Positions 29,301 to 35,016 of a stretch of 46,976 bases of DNA are shown here, in pieces; position 1 is the stretch's first letter, and the number at the start of each line of letters is the position of its first letter. The notes under the pieces are model-generated. The model ran no database searches, was not told the origin of the DNA, and was given only the letters and a program-made list of their open reading frames with translations. The position numbers and the translations under genes were made by a program. The DNA comes from Sphingomonas pseudosanguinis (GTDB lineage Bacteria; Pseudomonadota; Alphaproteobacteria; Sphingomonadales; Sphingomonadaceae), in the NCBI RefSeq assembly GCF_014196255.1, contig NZ_JACIDH010000022.1, positions 1 through 46,976 on the forward strand. The letters run 5' to 3'.

Positions 29301-29745
29301 TGCGCTGTTCCAGAATACCGGCGTGCCGGGGCGGCAATCGGGCCTGGTGCTGGGGTCGCAAACGGCACCGGTCACGCCGGCGCTGCGGGTCAACGGCACG
29401 GGCGTCGCGGGCAATACCAGCGTCGCGCTGTTCGGGTCGATCAACGGGATCGAGGGGGGCGCCGCCGCGCTGCTCGGCAATCCGGTGATCGAGATCGACC
29501 CGGTGCTGCTCCCGACCACGCGCATCAATGGCTGTCTGGCGGGTACGGGCACGGGGTGCCTGACCACCATCGTCATCCAGCCGACGCTGCAGGTGTTCAA
29601 CTGGAACAGCGAGGACGTGTTCGGCATCTCGCAGGATGTTGCCGTCCCCTTCGCCCCGATCGTCAGCGGCAATAACGAGGATCTCTTGACCGGCCTTCCC
29701 GCGCTCGCCCCCGAAAAGCCCGCCGACCGGGAGAATGGCCAGTGA
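20377..29745 (+). CDS. Giant filamentous-haemagglutinin-like exoprotein (TpsA)
   Basis: Exported adhesin-like protein of 3122 residues. A long signal peptide (MSRRISSVRRHTLRLGVGTA onward, cut near AQA-QTT) leads to the TPS secretion domain (about 40-290), with VIDWKGFNIPEGQRANF, SQLLGALNAGKDVAVWVYNPNG (NPNG at 129-132) and the following IMVGANAAFNTGSLVLTT. The remainder is a predicted beta-helix of Gly/Ala/Thr-rich repeats: several 54-56-residue units near 24650-25600, then five 94-residue units at 26161-27570. The only two cysteines are near the C-terminus (about 3053 and 3061), recalling the disulfide anchor of HMW1-type adhesins. ATG at 20377 has AGGAG six bases upstream. The stop overlaps the next gene's GTG start. 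Substrate or target cell is unknown. Confidence 0.93.
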   Translation: MSRRISSVRRHTLRLGVGTALGALIAAGAQAQTTPPRLPTPADVDSTRSSLLGPVISSGNGELNVGLRSRSTVIDWKGFNIPEGQRANFTNESVLSGNVAVLNRDISGNTSQLLGALNAGKDVAVWVYNPNGIMVGANAAFNTGSLVLTTLNPDVNDFLSSGNSYRLQGAANSTTGITVMNGARITVSGERMGLVMVAPQIDAAGTFVSAGNTAFVTATDVTLRYRDDSILSVTLNKGTSVPGRSQYVRGSVQGTDALFALASQDNVTDALLQVDASVTAASGGTRGIILSAGKSPSGLRGIDIGGTAADTGGVANLIASGPLRVDYDYRGNGNGVQARATGTAAFTGELRARGDVDLAADGVLSVTGAVTAGKDYSLAGSGITLGGADTIVQQAGGSVQAVSTNGDLVGGAGLTLRSGGSESITLSTGGTSAGNIRFAPGSVIGAGDDRRGDLILRRRSEGNALALGNVTARSLRGAVGNGATSGTLTTTTALTLGDVDVRQSLDLKVAGLNAGSLASDGGIAIASTGALSAAALNARGDDVALSGTGATTVTGNIRTGNVSDVLITRDGAVSLNTIQAARHIRIGEQSAAASATIAGNVFAGGDYVVRAGTVALGGNGTVTQAANGLVAITGGAGGITGASGLTLTSNVDGVDTNPLTLAIEGTGSGAIAFAADTSLRGGSNRQSNIFIRSADAGGAVSLGRVEANALRGAVGSDGFSTGLTRTGTISVGDVSLNEDLVLRAGTLQAGALRADDGRIALTADTGGITAGTLTARNAVLVDAAGAAALGGDIAAGGALTIRGASVGLAGTRAQSGGAIDLLARSGGIATSQPLALVSTSRDSRDFVRLQAAGADGIAFATGSSIVAGDNRALRVGVFNGTADAPLALGDVTARSLSALSALNADATRLGGAITANGDLRFGALNLVDSFAAESLSGNLSVGRIAVTGDGQGISLSAAKGTLSVQNDLSASGDVILASGAGLTLGSVESRAGRASVTSGGAVQLAALRGATGVTAQGTTLVIDAVRGGTVALTATTGTATLGAVTGNGVTVDSAGAMSLTSVDSGGALTLTAGSGGITATQALTANGGIAVTATGGAVSVANGVRGGGAVSVQGQAVTLGGAQQAGQGFVATASNGAVATGAITAGGGITLTGPQGVTADGALVARGGDVRVDGGAAAATLRGATDASGTVALSGGTITAGGDQRAGAGFSAAASGGPLTLLAVNAAGPVSLTSSGDLSAGAIATTAGDLSVASSAGTVSLNNGARASGSINIAGRSLALGGTHSAGGGYTATASAGGITGGNGLSILSDATGSGSRPLALSATGGAVQPGAAPLSGGRGGSSDVTITTDGGGVTVGDVIARRLAVTGPAGSAAAITTGALRLSGDLSLAAAGGVTTGTIDTGTGAVSIDGGASAVSTGAITAGGATTLNGGTLRFGRVSAASLTATGTGVVSGGDVDVTGGIAVRGGGARTTLGALRARGGAVSVDGGSGDVTLGAIGASDGTTLRGASLNFGAVDGGGLDALTAGVLTGGDIAVTGAASLNGGTVTLGGVNAGNGATLRGATLAFGPVSGKSLDAVATGALTGGDVNVSGAASVGGGAVTLGDVATGGGATLRGTTLNVGAVSGSGLSATSTGALTVARVDVTGAASANAGSGALSLGPVTAGGAVTLAGGTVNVGAVNAASLDLTGSGTVTGGDVAATGAVSVRGGGDRLTLGQVRGNMVTLDSGGGALSIGALTSTGGAALSGGSLAFGDANVGSLTATASQGDITGGAITAVNDVAVTAQRGAVTLGSVNTTAGAVTIASVGTLRAQGVQAARTASLTTTARDADIIVADGIVSQDKVSVVSAGNIRAPLIRSRAGDLVVRAPNGEVSGLTPGSVTALSAGPGRAFELAVGTAARLGDISAGQTTISAASITAGRIDTGSEAITLRATDGDLTIGGLVTAGTATLSATGRTSLAAVDVAGNVALSGGTGLSFTDVSGGTVQAASGGTIAGRTINAGTVLSVEGGQVSLGGAKADQGLTLNATNGDLNVTGPVTAGTATLGATGRAILANVTSTGDVSLKGGSGLSFADVSGGTVQAVSGGAITGGTVTAATTLTGEGTQVTLGSAKAGQGVTLNATNGDLTVTGPVTAGMATLGATGRTVLADVATTSGLSIKAGTSLSFANVSGESVQASSGGAISGQSMTAATTLTAEGAQLSLGSVKAGQGVTLNATNGDLNVTGPVTAGTATLGATGRTVLATVTTTGDASLNGGTGLSFAEVSGGAVRATSGGAINGQTATAGTTLSAQGTQVSLGSVKVGQGLTLNAINGDLNVTGPVTAGTATLGATGRTVLANVTTTGDLSLKGGTGLSFTDVSGGAVQASSGGAISGQTITAGTTLNAQGAQVTLAGATAGQGLTLAATGGDLSVGTLTSGGDSIVSASGLARVSGAVDAGGAYRVTGANVALGGGTVAQRAKGAVRITSAAGDITGASGLTLASDADGVGAESLILDAGGAIQMAGTRLQARLGGGAALGLRVGAARAVQLGHVEAGSIGRFDGSTIGSVFTHDAGFTAGDLAVNALALRLSAGDLSLGEVRAGTVDLSSAGAVATGSIAASGAAAVAGNSVTLPGIRAGAITLRSTGAVGGINGARTTLETTGGDLTVEAGAARLGDVRSAGAATLRGETVDVAGRLQAARGLLAEARRALAIGDAGAGDTMTLRAGEALTTGGLEAAGALNAIGSSVQIGGARAATLAVTSTNALTLGDSSASGGAMLEAGGLATLGALDGGPTVSVSAGDLDLSGAVRGTAVMLTNRAAATSAMRIGDGTEASGFRLSATELGRVSANRLTLNGGSGAVELGSVALAPAAVDVATTGDLRVTGAVTSGGTRALRLGGDASGQGSASTIMVEATSDAGGRLRMQDADLVLQGSRIAVGLRPGFIDTLMEGGDPRAQAAALLSTGNTALYNPQLGGGFYEPTATTTLEARSLTVRFGDYALFQNTGVPGRQSGLVLGSQTAPVTPALRVNGTGVAGNTSVALFGSINGIEGGAAALLGNPVIEIDPVLLPTTRINGCLAGTGTGCLTTIVIQPTLQVFNWNSEDVFGISQDVAVPFAPIVSGNNEDLLTGLPALAPEKPADRENGQ
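24727..25600 (+). repeat. 54-56-residue imperfect repeats inside tpsA
   Basis: Units recur at 162 bases: TLRGASLNFG begins at 24889, TLRGATLAFG at 25051 and TLRGTTLNVG at 25213, with a further unit after a six-base insertion (VTLAGGTVNVG, 25381). Each holds a shared TGGDxxVTGAAS core and a closing VTLGxVxxG. They fit beta-helix coils of a haemagglutinin stalk. The outer limits are approximate. Confidence 0.8.
26161..27570 (+). repeat. Five tandem 282-base (94-residue) repeats inside tpsA
   Basis: Five in-frame units start at 26161, 26443, 26725, 27007 and 27289, exactly 282 bases apart. Consensus landmarks are LNATNGDLNVTGPVTAG, ATLGATGRTVLA, GGTGLSFxDVSGG and SGGAISGQTxTAGTTL. Units 2 to 5 are close to each other and unit 1 is divergent. 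A decayed sixth unit begins at 27571 (LAATGGDLSVGTLTSGG). High similarity suggests recent duplication and makes copy number prone to change. Confidence 0.92.
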
Positions 29746-32700
29746 GCCTTCGGACCAAAGCCGCCTGGCCGCTGGGATGCGGGTTCGTCGCCACGCTGAT
29801 GGCGGGATGCGCCACCGTGCCGCCGCCCGCGCGGCTCGACAGCTTCAATCTGGGGAAGACCGCAAGCGGCGAGGCCTGCGTCGCCACGCGTGCCTGGGCG
29901 GACCCCGCGATCGCCGACCCGTTCGCGCGCCTCTATGCCATCACCTGCTCGACGGCGGCGGCCAGCCGACCGCTGGGAGCGATCCGCGTCGTCGCGACCA
30001 GTCCCGAGGCGCTGGCGACGCTAGACAAGCAATTCGGGTGCGGCGCGGAACAGGCGGTGACGCTGGCCGGGCGGCCGGCGACGCTGCGCCGGTGCCAGGA
30101 CCGGGTGACGGGGCTGGACTCGCTGCGGCTGGATCAGGTGCGCGGCGACCGGCGCTATGTCGCGTCGGGCACGCCCGCGCTGCTTGCGCAGCTGGAAGAG
30201 GGGATCGCCATCACCTCGGGCGAGCGGGCGCCGAGCGCCGACGTGACCCGCACCCTGACCGCGACGATCGACCCAGCGGTGGTCACCGGCATCGGCGCGG
30301 CCGCCCCGGCCAGCGTCGCGGGCGTGCAGGGCGATGCGCTGAACGTCGCGGGCGTGCTGGCACAGGGTATTTCGCTCAATCACAAGGGGCTGAATGTCGA
30401 GGCGTCGCGCATCCTGAACGACGCGCTCAGCCGCCTGCCCGCCGAGACGCCGCCCGCGACCCGGGTCGAGCTGTTGCTGGAGGCGGGGCTGGCGGATTCC
30501 AACATCCTGTTCCCCGAAACGGCGGCGGCGCATTTCGCCGAGGCGGATACGCTGCTGACCAATGTGCCGGCCGCGCGCAACGCGTTCCTGATGCGCAAGC
30601 GCGACACCTATCACGCGCTCGACGCGCTCAACCGCCGCGCCTTTCGCGAGGCGCTGACCGAGATCGACCGCAGCGGACAGGGGGCGACCCCCTCGACGGC
30701 GGCGCAGCCGCTCACCGATCCCGAAACGCTGCGTCAGCTCAACCAGCCGCGCACGGCGGGCGCGGCGGCGCTGGCGGTGGCCGACGCCTCCAACCTGGCG
30801 GCGCGTGTGCTCGACGTGCAGCGCGATTATACCCGCAGCGTCGCCTTGCTGGCGCTGGGGGACGAGGCGGGGGCGACGTCCGCACTCGACGCGGCGGCCT
30901 TGGCCTATCGCCCGCTGTCGAACCAGCGGCTCGATCAGTCGCGGCTGTTGTGGCTGGGCGCGCGGATCGCGCGGCAGCGCGGGCGGCTGGAGGCGCGTGC
31001 CGGGCGCTATGGCCGCGCGCTCGACAGCTATAACGACGCGGTCGACCAGTTGCGGCGCGGCTCGATCGCCAATGGCGGCACCGGGGCCGAGCCGGCGATC
31101 GCCGAGGCCGAGCTGGAACGCGCGGCGGTCTATGCGCGCACCGGCGCCAATCGCGATTCGGTGCGCAACACCTTTGCCGAAGCGGTCGACGCGCTGATCG
31201 CCTCCGGCTCCACCTCGTTCGGCAATTCGATCGGGATGGAGGATTATCTCGACCTGCTGGTGGGCGAGGCGGCGCAGCCGCGCGCCGATACCTATGATCG
31301 CTTCTTCCGCGCGGTGCAGGCCAATGGCGAACCGGCGGTCGCGCGCCAGCTGACCCAGCTGCGCGCGGTGGTCGCTGCCGATCCCAAGCTGGGCGTGGTG
31401 ATCCGCGAGCGCGCCGATCTGGAGCGTGAGATCACCCGTCTGCGCTATGCGCTGGCCGACAAGCGCGAGGATGCGGCGGCATCGGGCACCGATCTGGTGC
31501 GCGCGCGCGACGCGGCCGAGGCGCGGCTGCTTCAGATCGATGCGCAGCTCGCCGCCGACCCGCGCTATCGTCAGGTGGACGAGGCGCCCGCGACACTCGC
31601 CGAATTGCGCGGCGCGCTGCGCCCCGGCGAAGTCTATGTGAAGCTGACCGAGCTCAATCGGCGCATCTATGGCCTGGTGGTGACGGCGGATCGCACGATG
31701 ATCTACCATGTCGCCAATTCGAACGAGGCGAAGGCGGCGGTCGACCAGCTCGGCGATCAGCTCCGCGCGTCGATCGACGGCGGCCTGCGCCAGGGACAGC
31801 TGGTGCCGTTCGACGAGGCGCGCGGCTATACGCTCTACCGGCTGGTCAGCGGCCCCGCGGCGGGGCTGATCGCCGCGGCGCCCTCGATCGTCGTCGATCC
31901 GGCGGGGCCGCTCGCGCGCCTGCCCTTGGGCACGTTGGTCACGCGCTACGACGCACAGGCGCCCAAGGGGACCGATCCCTTCGATTTCTCGCGCACCGCC
32001 TTCCTGGCGCGTAGCGCCGCGATTTCGACCGCTTTGTCGCCGCGCTCCTTCCTGGTCGCGCGCGCATTGCCGCCGTCGCGTGCCCGGCGGCCCTTCCTGG
32101 GCATGGGCGACCACCGGCCGCCGCCAACGCCGGCACCGGGTGTCGCCGCGCGGCCGGTCGAAGTGGGCTATGGCTGCGCGGTCGATTTCGGCCGGCTGGC
32201 CAACCTGTCGCGTAGCCTGAAGCCGATCAGTCCGCGCGAACTGGGCATCGCCGCCGGCGCGCTGGGCGACGGGCGTGGCACGATGATCACCGGCGCAGCG
32301 TTCAGCGATACGGCGGTCAAGGCGCGTACCGATCTCGACCAATATGAGGTGCTGCACTTCGCCACGCACGGGCTGGAGGAAGGCATGTGGGGCTGCGCCA
32401 AGTCGCCGCCCGCGCTGGTCACCTCCTTTGGCGATGTGGGGTCGGACGGGTTGCTCAGCTTCTCGGAGATCGCCGATTTCCGGCTTGATGCGAACCTCGT
32501 CGTCCTGTCCGCCTGCGACACGGCGGCGGGCGTGCAGGACGAGGCGGTGGCGCGCTCGGCCGGCCAGGAAGAGGCGGGCGCGACGCTCGACGGGCTGGTC
32601 CGTGCCTTCCTGACCGCCAATGCGCGCGCGGTGCTTGCGACCTATTGGCAGGTGTCGGCCGAGGCGGAGAGCGATGCGTTCATCCGCGCCTTTTACGAAC

Positions 32701-32864
32701 GCGGTCGTACCGGCACGATGGGCGAGGCGTTGCAGGCGGCGCAGCGCACGTTGATGACTCAGAGCGCCTATTCGCATCCCTTCTACTGGGCACCCTATTT
32801 CCTGGTCGGCGACAGCAGCAAGACGATGCTCTCCCCGCCGCCCGCGCAGGTGGCGCAGCGGTGA
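29742..32864 (+). CDS. Exported lipoprotein with C-terminal CHAT caspase-like protease
   Basis: A 1040-residue protein with a lipoprotein signal peptide (lipobox MAGC, Cys23). The residue after the Cys is Ala, which favours outer-membrane sorting under the E. coli rule. The middle (about 190-500) is helical and TPR-like, with repeated Ala-rich pairs such as ARAGRYGRALDSYNDAVDQL. A charged coiled coil (about 555-605) follows. The CHAT domain (about 640-1035) has LRPGEVYVKLTELNRRIYGLVV, the catalytic His in FATHG (His876), the Cys in LSACDTAAG (Cys925), and the closing ATYWQVS and FYWAPYFLVGD. CHAT domains are caspase/separase-fold peptidases. The GTG start overlaps the tpsA stop (GTGA), and its stop overlaps the next GTG, so it belongs to the secretion operon. 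A role in processing or releasing TpsA is inference. Confidence 0.9.
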   Translation: MSLRTKAAWPLGCGFVATLMAGCATVPPPARLDSFNLGKTASGEACVATRAWADPAIADPFARLYAITCSTAAASRPLGAIRVVATSPEALATLDKQFGCGAEQAVTLAGRPATLRRCQDRVTGLDSLRLDQVRGDRRYVASGTPALLAQLEEGIAITSGERAPSADVTRTLTATIDPAVVTGIGAAAPASVAGVQGDALNVAGVLAQGISLNHKGLNVEASRILNDALSRLPAETPPATRVELLLEAGLADSNILFPETAAAHFAEADTLLTNVPAARNAFLMRKRDTYHALDALNRRAFREALTEIDRSGQGATPSTAAQPLTDPETLRQLNQPRTAGAAALAVADASNLAARVLDVQRDYTRSVALLALGDEAGATSALDAAALAYRPLSNQRLDQSRLLWLGARIARQRGRLEARAGRYGRALDSYNDAVDQLRRGSIANGGTGAEPAIAEAELERAAVYARTGANRDSVRNTFAEAVDALIASGSTSFGNSIGMEDYLDLLVGEAAQPRADTYDRFFRAVQANGEPAVARQLTQLRAVVAADPKLGVVIRERADLEREITRLRYALADKREDAAASGTDLVRARDAAEARLLQIDAQLAADPRYRQVDEAPATLAELRGALRPGEVYVKLTELNRRIYGLVVTADRTMIYHVANSNEAKAAVDQLGDQLRASIDGGLRQGQLVPFDEARGYTLYRLVSGPAAGLIAAAPSIVVDPAGPLARLPLGTLVTRYDAQAPKGTDPFDFSRTAFLARSAAISTALSPRSFLVARALPPSRARRPFLGMGDHRPPPTPAPGVAARPVEVGYGCAVDFGRLANLSRSLKPISPRELGIAAGALGDGRGTMITGAAFSDTAVKARTDLDQYEVLHFATHGLEEGMWGCAKSPPALVTSFGDVGSDGLLSFSEIADFRLDANLVVLSACDTAAGVQDEAVARSAGQEEAGATLDGLVRAFLTANARAVLATYWQVSAEAESDAFIRAFYERGRTGTMGEALQAAQRTLMTQSAYSHPFYWAPYFLVGDSSKTMLSPPPAQVAQR

Positions 32865-33730
32865 CGCGCGCGGCCGCCGGCGTGGCGGCGGTGGCCGGGC
32901 TGGCGATCGTCGCGGCCTGGCTGCGGGTCGCGCCCGACTGGGTCGGCGGGCTGGTGGCGAGCATGGGGCCGGCAGCGGGCGAGGCGCTGTTCAACCTGCT
33001 GATCTTCACGCCGATGCTGGTGCTGGGGATCATCGGGGCGTGGCTGGGCGGCGGTGCGATATGGCCACGCGGTGGCAAGGGGCGATCGGTGCGCACCGGG
33101 CTGCTCTGCGGCGGCGGCGGGCTGGCGCTCGCCATCGCTTATGCGGCCACCGCCGGCGTGCTGCACCCGGGACAAAGCGGCGGCATCGGTGCGGTCTGGC
33201 TGTTGGGGATCGTCACCATCGCCGTGCAGGTCATCGCCGAGGAGGCGGTGTTCCGCGGCTGGCTGCAACCGGTGGCGCAGCGTTGGCTGGGTGCCTGGGT
33301 CGCGGTGCCGCTGGTCGCCCTGATCTTCGCCGGCCTCCATATCTGGGTGCAGGGCGGTCACCTGATCGCGCTGGGCAACATGGCGCTGGGCGGATTGCTG
33401 TTCGGCCTGCTCGCCTGGCGGGAGCGCGGCATATCGGGTGCGGTGGCGGCGCATCTGACGTGGAATGCCGGCGAGCAACTGGTACTGGGGCTGGACCCCA
33501 ATCCGGGGATCGGCGGCTTCGGCGCGATCCTCGACCTGGAACTGGCCGGTGCCCCGCTTTGGAGCGGCGGCGAGGCCGGACTGAACGCCAGCCTCGCCAT
33601 GAGCTTCGCGCTGGTCACCGTATTGCTCGCGCTGTCGGCGGCGATGCGGGGGCTCAGTGGCCGTTCGCCGACCAGTGCGGCGGGTCCGATGCCAGTTTCA
33701 GCACACCGTAGCTCGCGCCGACCGGGTTGA
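32861..33730 (+). CDS. CPBP-family intramembrane metalloprotease
   Basis: A 289-residue membrane protein of the CPBP (CAAX protease and bacteriocin-processing, Abi) family. Several hydrophobic segments are visible, and the family motifs are present: EEAVFRGWL (Glu127, Glu128, Arg132), FAGLH (His160) and HLTWNA (His198, Asn202). These residues coordinate the catalytic metal in related enzymes. The GTG start overlaps the CHAT stop by four bases, so it is translated as the last gene of the TPS operon. The last 26 residues are hydrophilic and are encoded across a 77-base convergent overlap with the M15-like gene on the other strand. A maturation role for TpsA or the CHAT lipoprotein is possible but unproven. 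Confidence 0.9.
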   Translation: MTRAAAGVAAVAGLAIVAAWLRVAPDWVGGLVASMGPAAGEALFNLLIFTPMLVLGIIGAWLGGGAIWPRGGKGRSVRTGLLCGGGGLALAIAYAATAGVLHPGQSGGIGAVWLLGIVTIAVQVIAEEAVFRGWLQPVAQRWLGAWVAVPLVALIFAGLHIWVQGGHLIALGNMALGGLLFGLLAWRERGISGAVAAHLTWNAGEQLVLGLDPNPGIGGFGAILDLELAGAPLWSGGEAGLNASLAMSFALVTVLLALSAAMRGLSGRSPTSAAGPMPVSAHRSSRRPG

Positions 33731-34526
33731 GTGCCGCCACCGAGCCGACCCGCACCGACTTGCCCGATCCGTCGGCGACGGTAATCGTTCCTGAAAAGCT
33801 GATCGTCATGTCGATCGCGGTGCCGGCGATATGATTGGACGTGAGCGAGGGTTTGAAGACGATATGGAACAGCCGCACCATCTCGGCGGCGGCGGCGCGT
33901 GACTTGGTCAGATCGCCATGATCCCATTGGATGTCGCAGCCGTCGATTGCTGACACGTCGGTTGGGGCTATCTGACCCTTCGCCACCCGCCAGCTATAAT
34001 GCATCAGATGCGCGCGGATGCGATTGCGGCGTGTCGCGCTGACCCGCACATTAGCACCGGCGGCCCGAAGTGCGGCGATGAAGCGCTTGGCCTTTTCGCG
34101 GAAAGGGGATTCCAGATCGTCGACCGACTGGCTGTTGGGATAGCGCGCTTGATTGGCGTGCCACCAGGCTGCCCCGCTCAGATTGCCCTGCGCGTTCGCC
34201 GCCCGCGTGGCACCGGGTGAGGTGGATGCAACCGGCGGCTGACGACCGCTGACCGGTGCGGCCCGACGCCGGGGCGCGGCCGCGCCGCCGGTATCGCCGC
34301 CGGATAGCGCCGTCCAGGTCCGCCCCTTGGGATCGACTCGGCCATCGGGGCGGGACATGCGCAATCTGCTTTGTTGGAAGGATCGGATCGCGGCAATGGT
34401 CTTGGGACCGGCCAGGCCATCGACCTTCAATTGCGACATGCCGCTCGCTTTCAGGCGTTGCTGTACGGCTTTGACATCGCGGTGATTATTGACCCCGGAT
34501 TCACCAACCGACTGCATGATCGACAT
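33654..34526 (-). CDS. PG-binding/M15-like peptidase, T6SS effector candidate
   Basis: A 290-residue protein without a signal peptide. An N-terminal PG_binding_1-like domain (about 10-75) has VKAVQQRLKASG, KVDGLAGPKTIAAIRSFQ and DPKGRTWTAL. After a Pro/Ala linker, the C-terminal domain (about 130-290) holds the M15/LAS metallopeptidase signature SNHIAGTAID (Ser230, His232, Asp239) and DPPHW (His284, Trp285), so a D,D- or L,D-type peptidoglycan peptidase is likely. GGGAGAG precedes the ATG. It lies 14 bases after a lipoprotein gene on the same strand. No export signal, a wall-binding domain and a lipoprotein partner suggest T6SS delivery. A housekeeping or apparatus-insertion role, as for TagX-type hydrolases, is the alternative. 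Confidence 0.82.
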   Translation of the reverse strand: MSIMQSVGESGVNNHRDVKAVQQRLKASGMSQLKVDGLAGPKTIAAIRSFQQSRLRMSRPDGRVDPKGRTWTALSGGDTGGAAAPRRRAAPVSGRQPPVASTSPGATRAANAQGNLSGAAWWHANQARYPNSQSVDDLESPFREKAKRFIAALRAAGANVRVSATRRNRIRAHLMHYSWRVAKGQIAPTDVSAIDGCDIQWDHGDLTKSRAAAAEMVRLFHIVFKPSLTSNHIAGTAIDMTISFSGTITVADGSGKSVRVGSVAALNPVGASYGVLKLASDPPHWSANGH

Positions 34527-34540
34527 GGTGGCTCTCCCGC

Positions 34541-34948
34541 TTACTCGATCCCTTCATCATAGTTCGACAGCACCGCCATGACGGCGGGCTGGTCGGCATA
34601 GCGCTTCTTCAGCGCGGCCAGCGCCGCATCGGTGCCGGTGCACGTGCGGGCGAGCGCCTTTTCCAGGAAGTCGGCACGCGCCTCATCGGCGGGTTCCTCG
34701 CCCCGGAAGTGATCGCATTCGTCCCGCTTGGCGCGGAAGGAGACGACATCGGCGGGTAGGGCCACGGTGGTCGGCTTGGCATCCGGAGTTGCGCTCGGGC
34801 TTGGGCCGGATGTCGGGATCACGGGCGGCGCGGGGGCTGGTGCCTCGGCGGGGACCGCCTGACTGGTATTGGCTTCGGCGCTGGGAGGCGAACCGCAACT
34901 GATCAAGGCAAAGGCGCTGAAACAGATAGAGAATGTGGCGACGCGCAT
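34541..34948 (-). CDS. Small lipoprotein, candidate immunity protein
   Basis: A 135-residue lipoprotein (signal MRVATFSICFSAFALISC, lipobox LISC, Cys18). A Pro/Ala/Ser-rich tether (about 20-65) precedes a compact domain of about 65 residues with two cysteines (RDECDHFRGEEP and RTCTGTDAALAALKKRYAD). I recognise the CDHFRGEE...CTGTD pattern as recurrent in small proteobacterial lipoproteins, without a proven function. GGAG precedes the ATG. It lies directly upstream of the M15-like peptidase in the same transcript, so it is likely periplasmic protection against that enzyme (inference from gene order and location). Confidence 0.78.
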   Translation of the reverse strand: MRVATFSICFSAFALISCGSPPSAEANTSQAVPAEAPAPAPPVIPTSGPSPSATPDAKPTTVALPADVVSFRAKRDECDHFRGEEPADEARADFLEKALARTCTGTDAALAALKKRYADQPAVMAVLSNYDEGIE

Positions 34949-35016
34949 GACGACTCCATGGATTGTCCAATCCTTCGATCAGCTTAGTCGGGCATGATCA
35001 GCGACCGCAACCCCGC

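Noticed and set aside
30021..32777. 918-codon minus-strand frame opposite the CHAT gene
   Set aside because: Antisense shadow; the plus strand has a lipobox and intact CHAT catalytic motifs.
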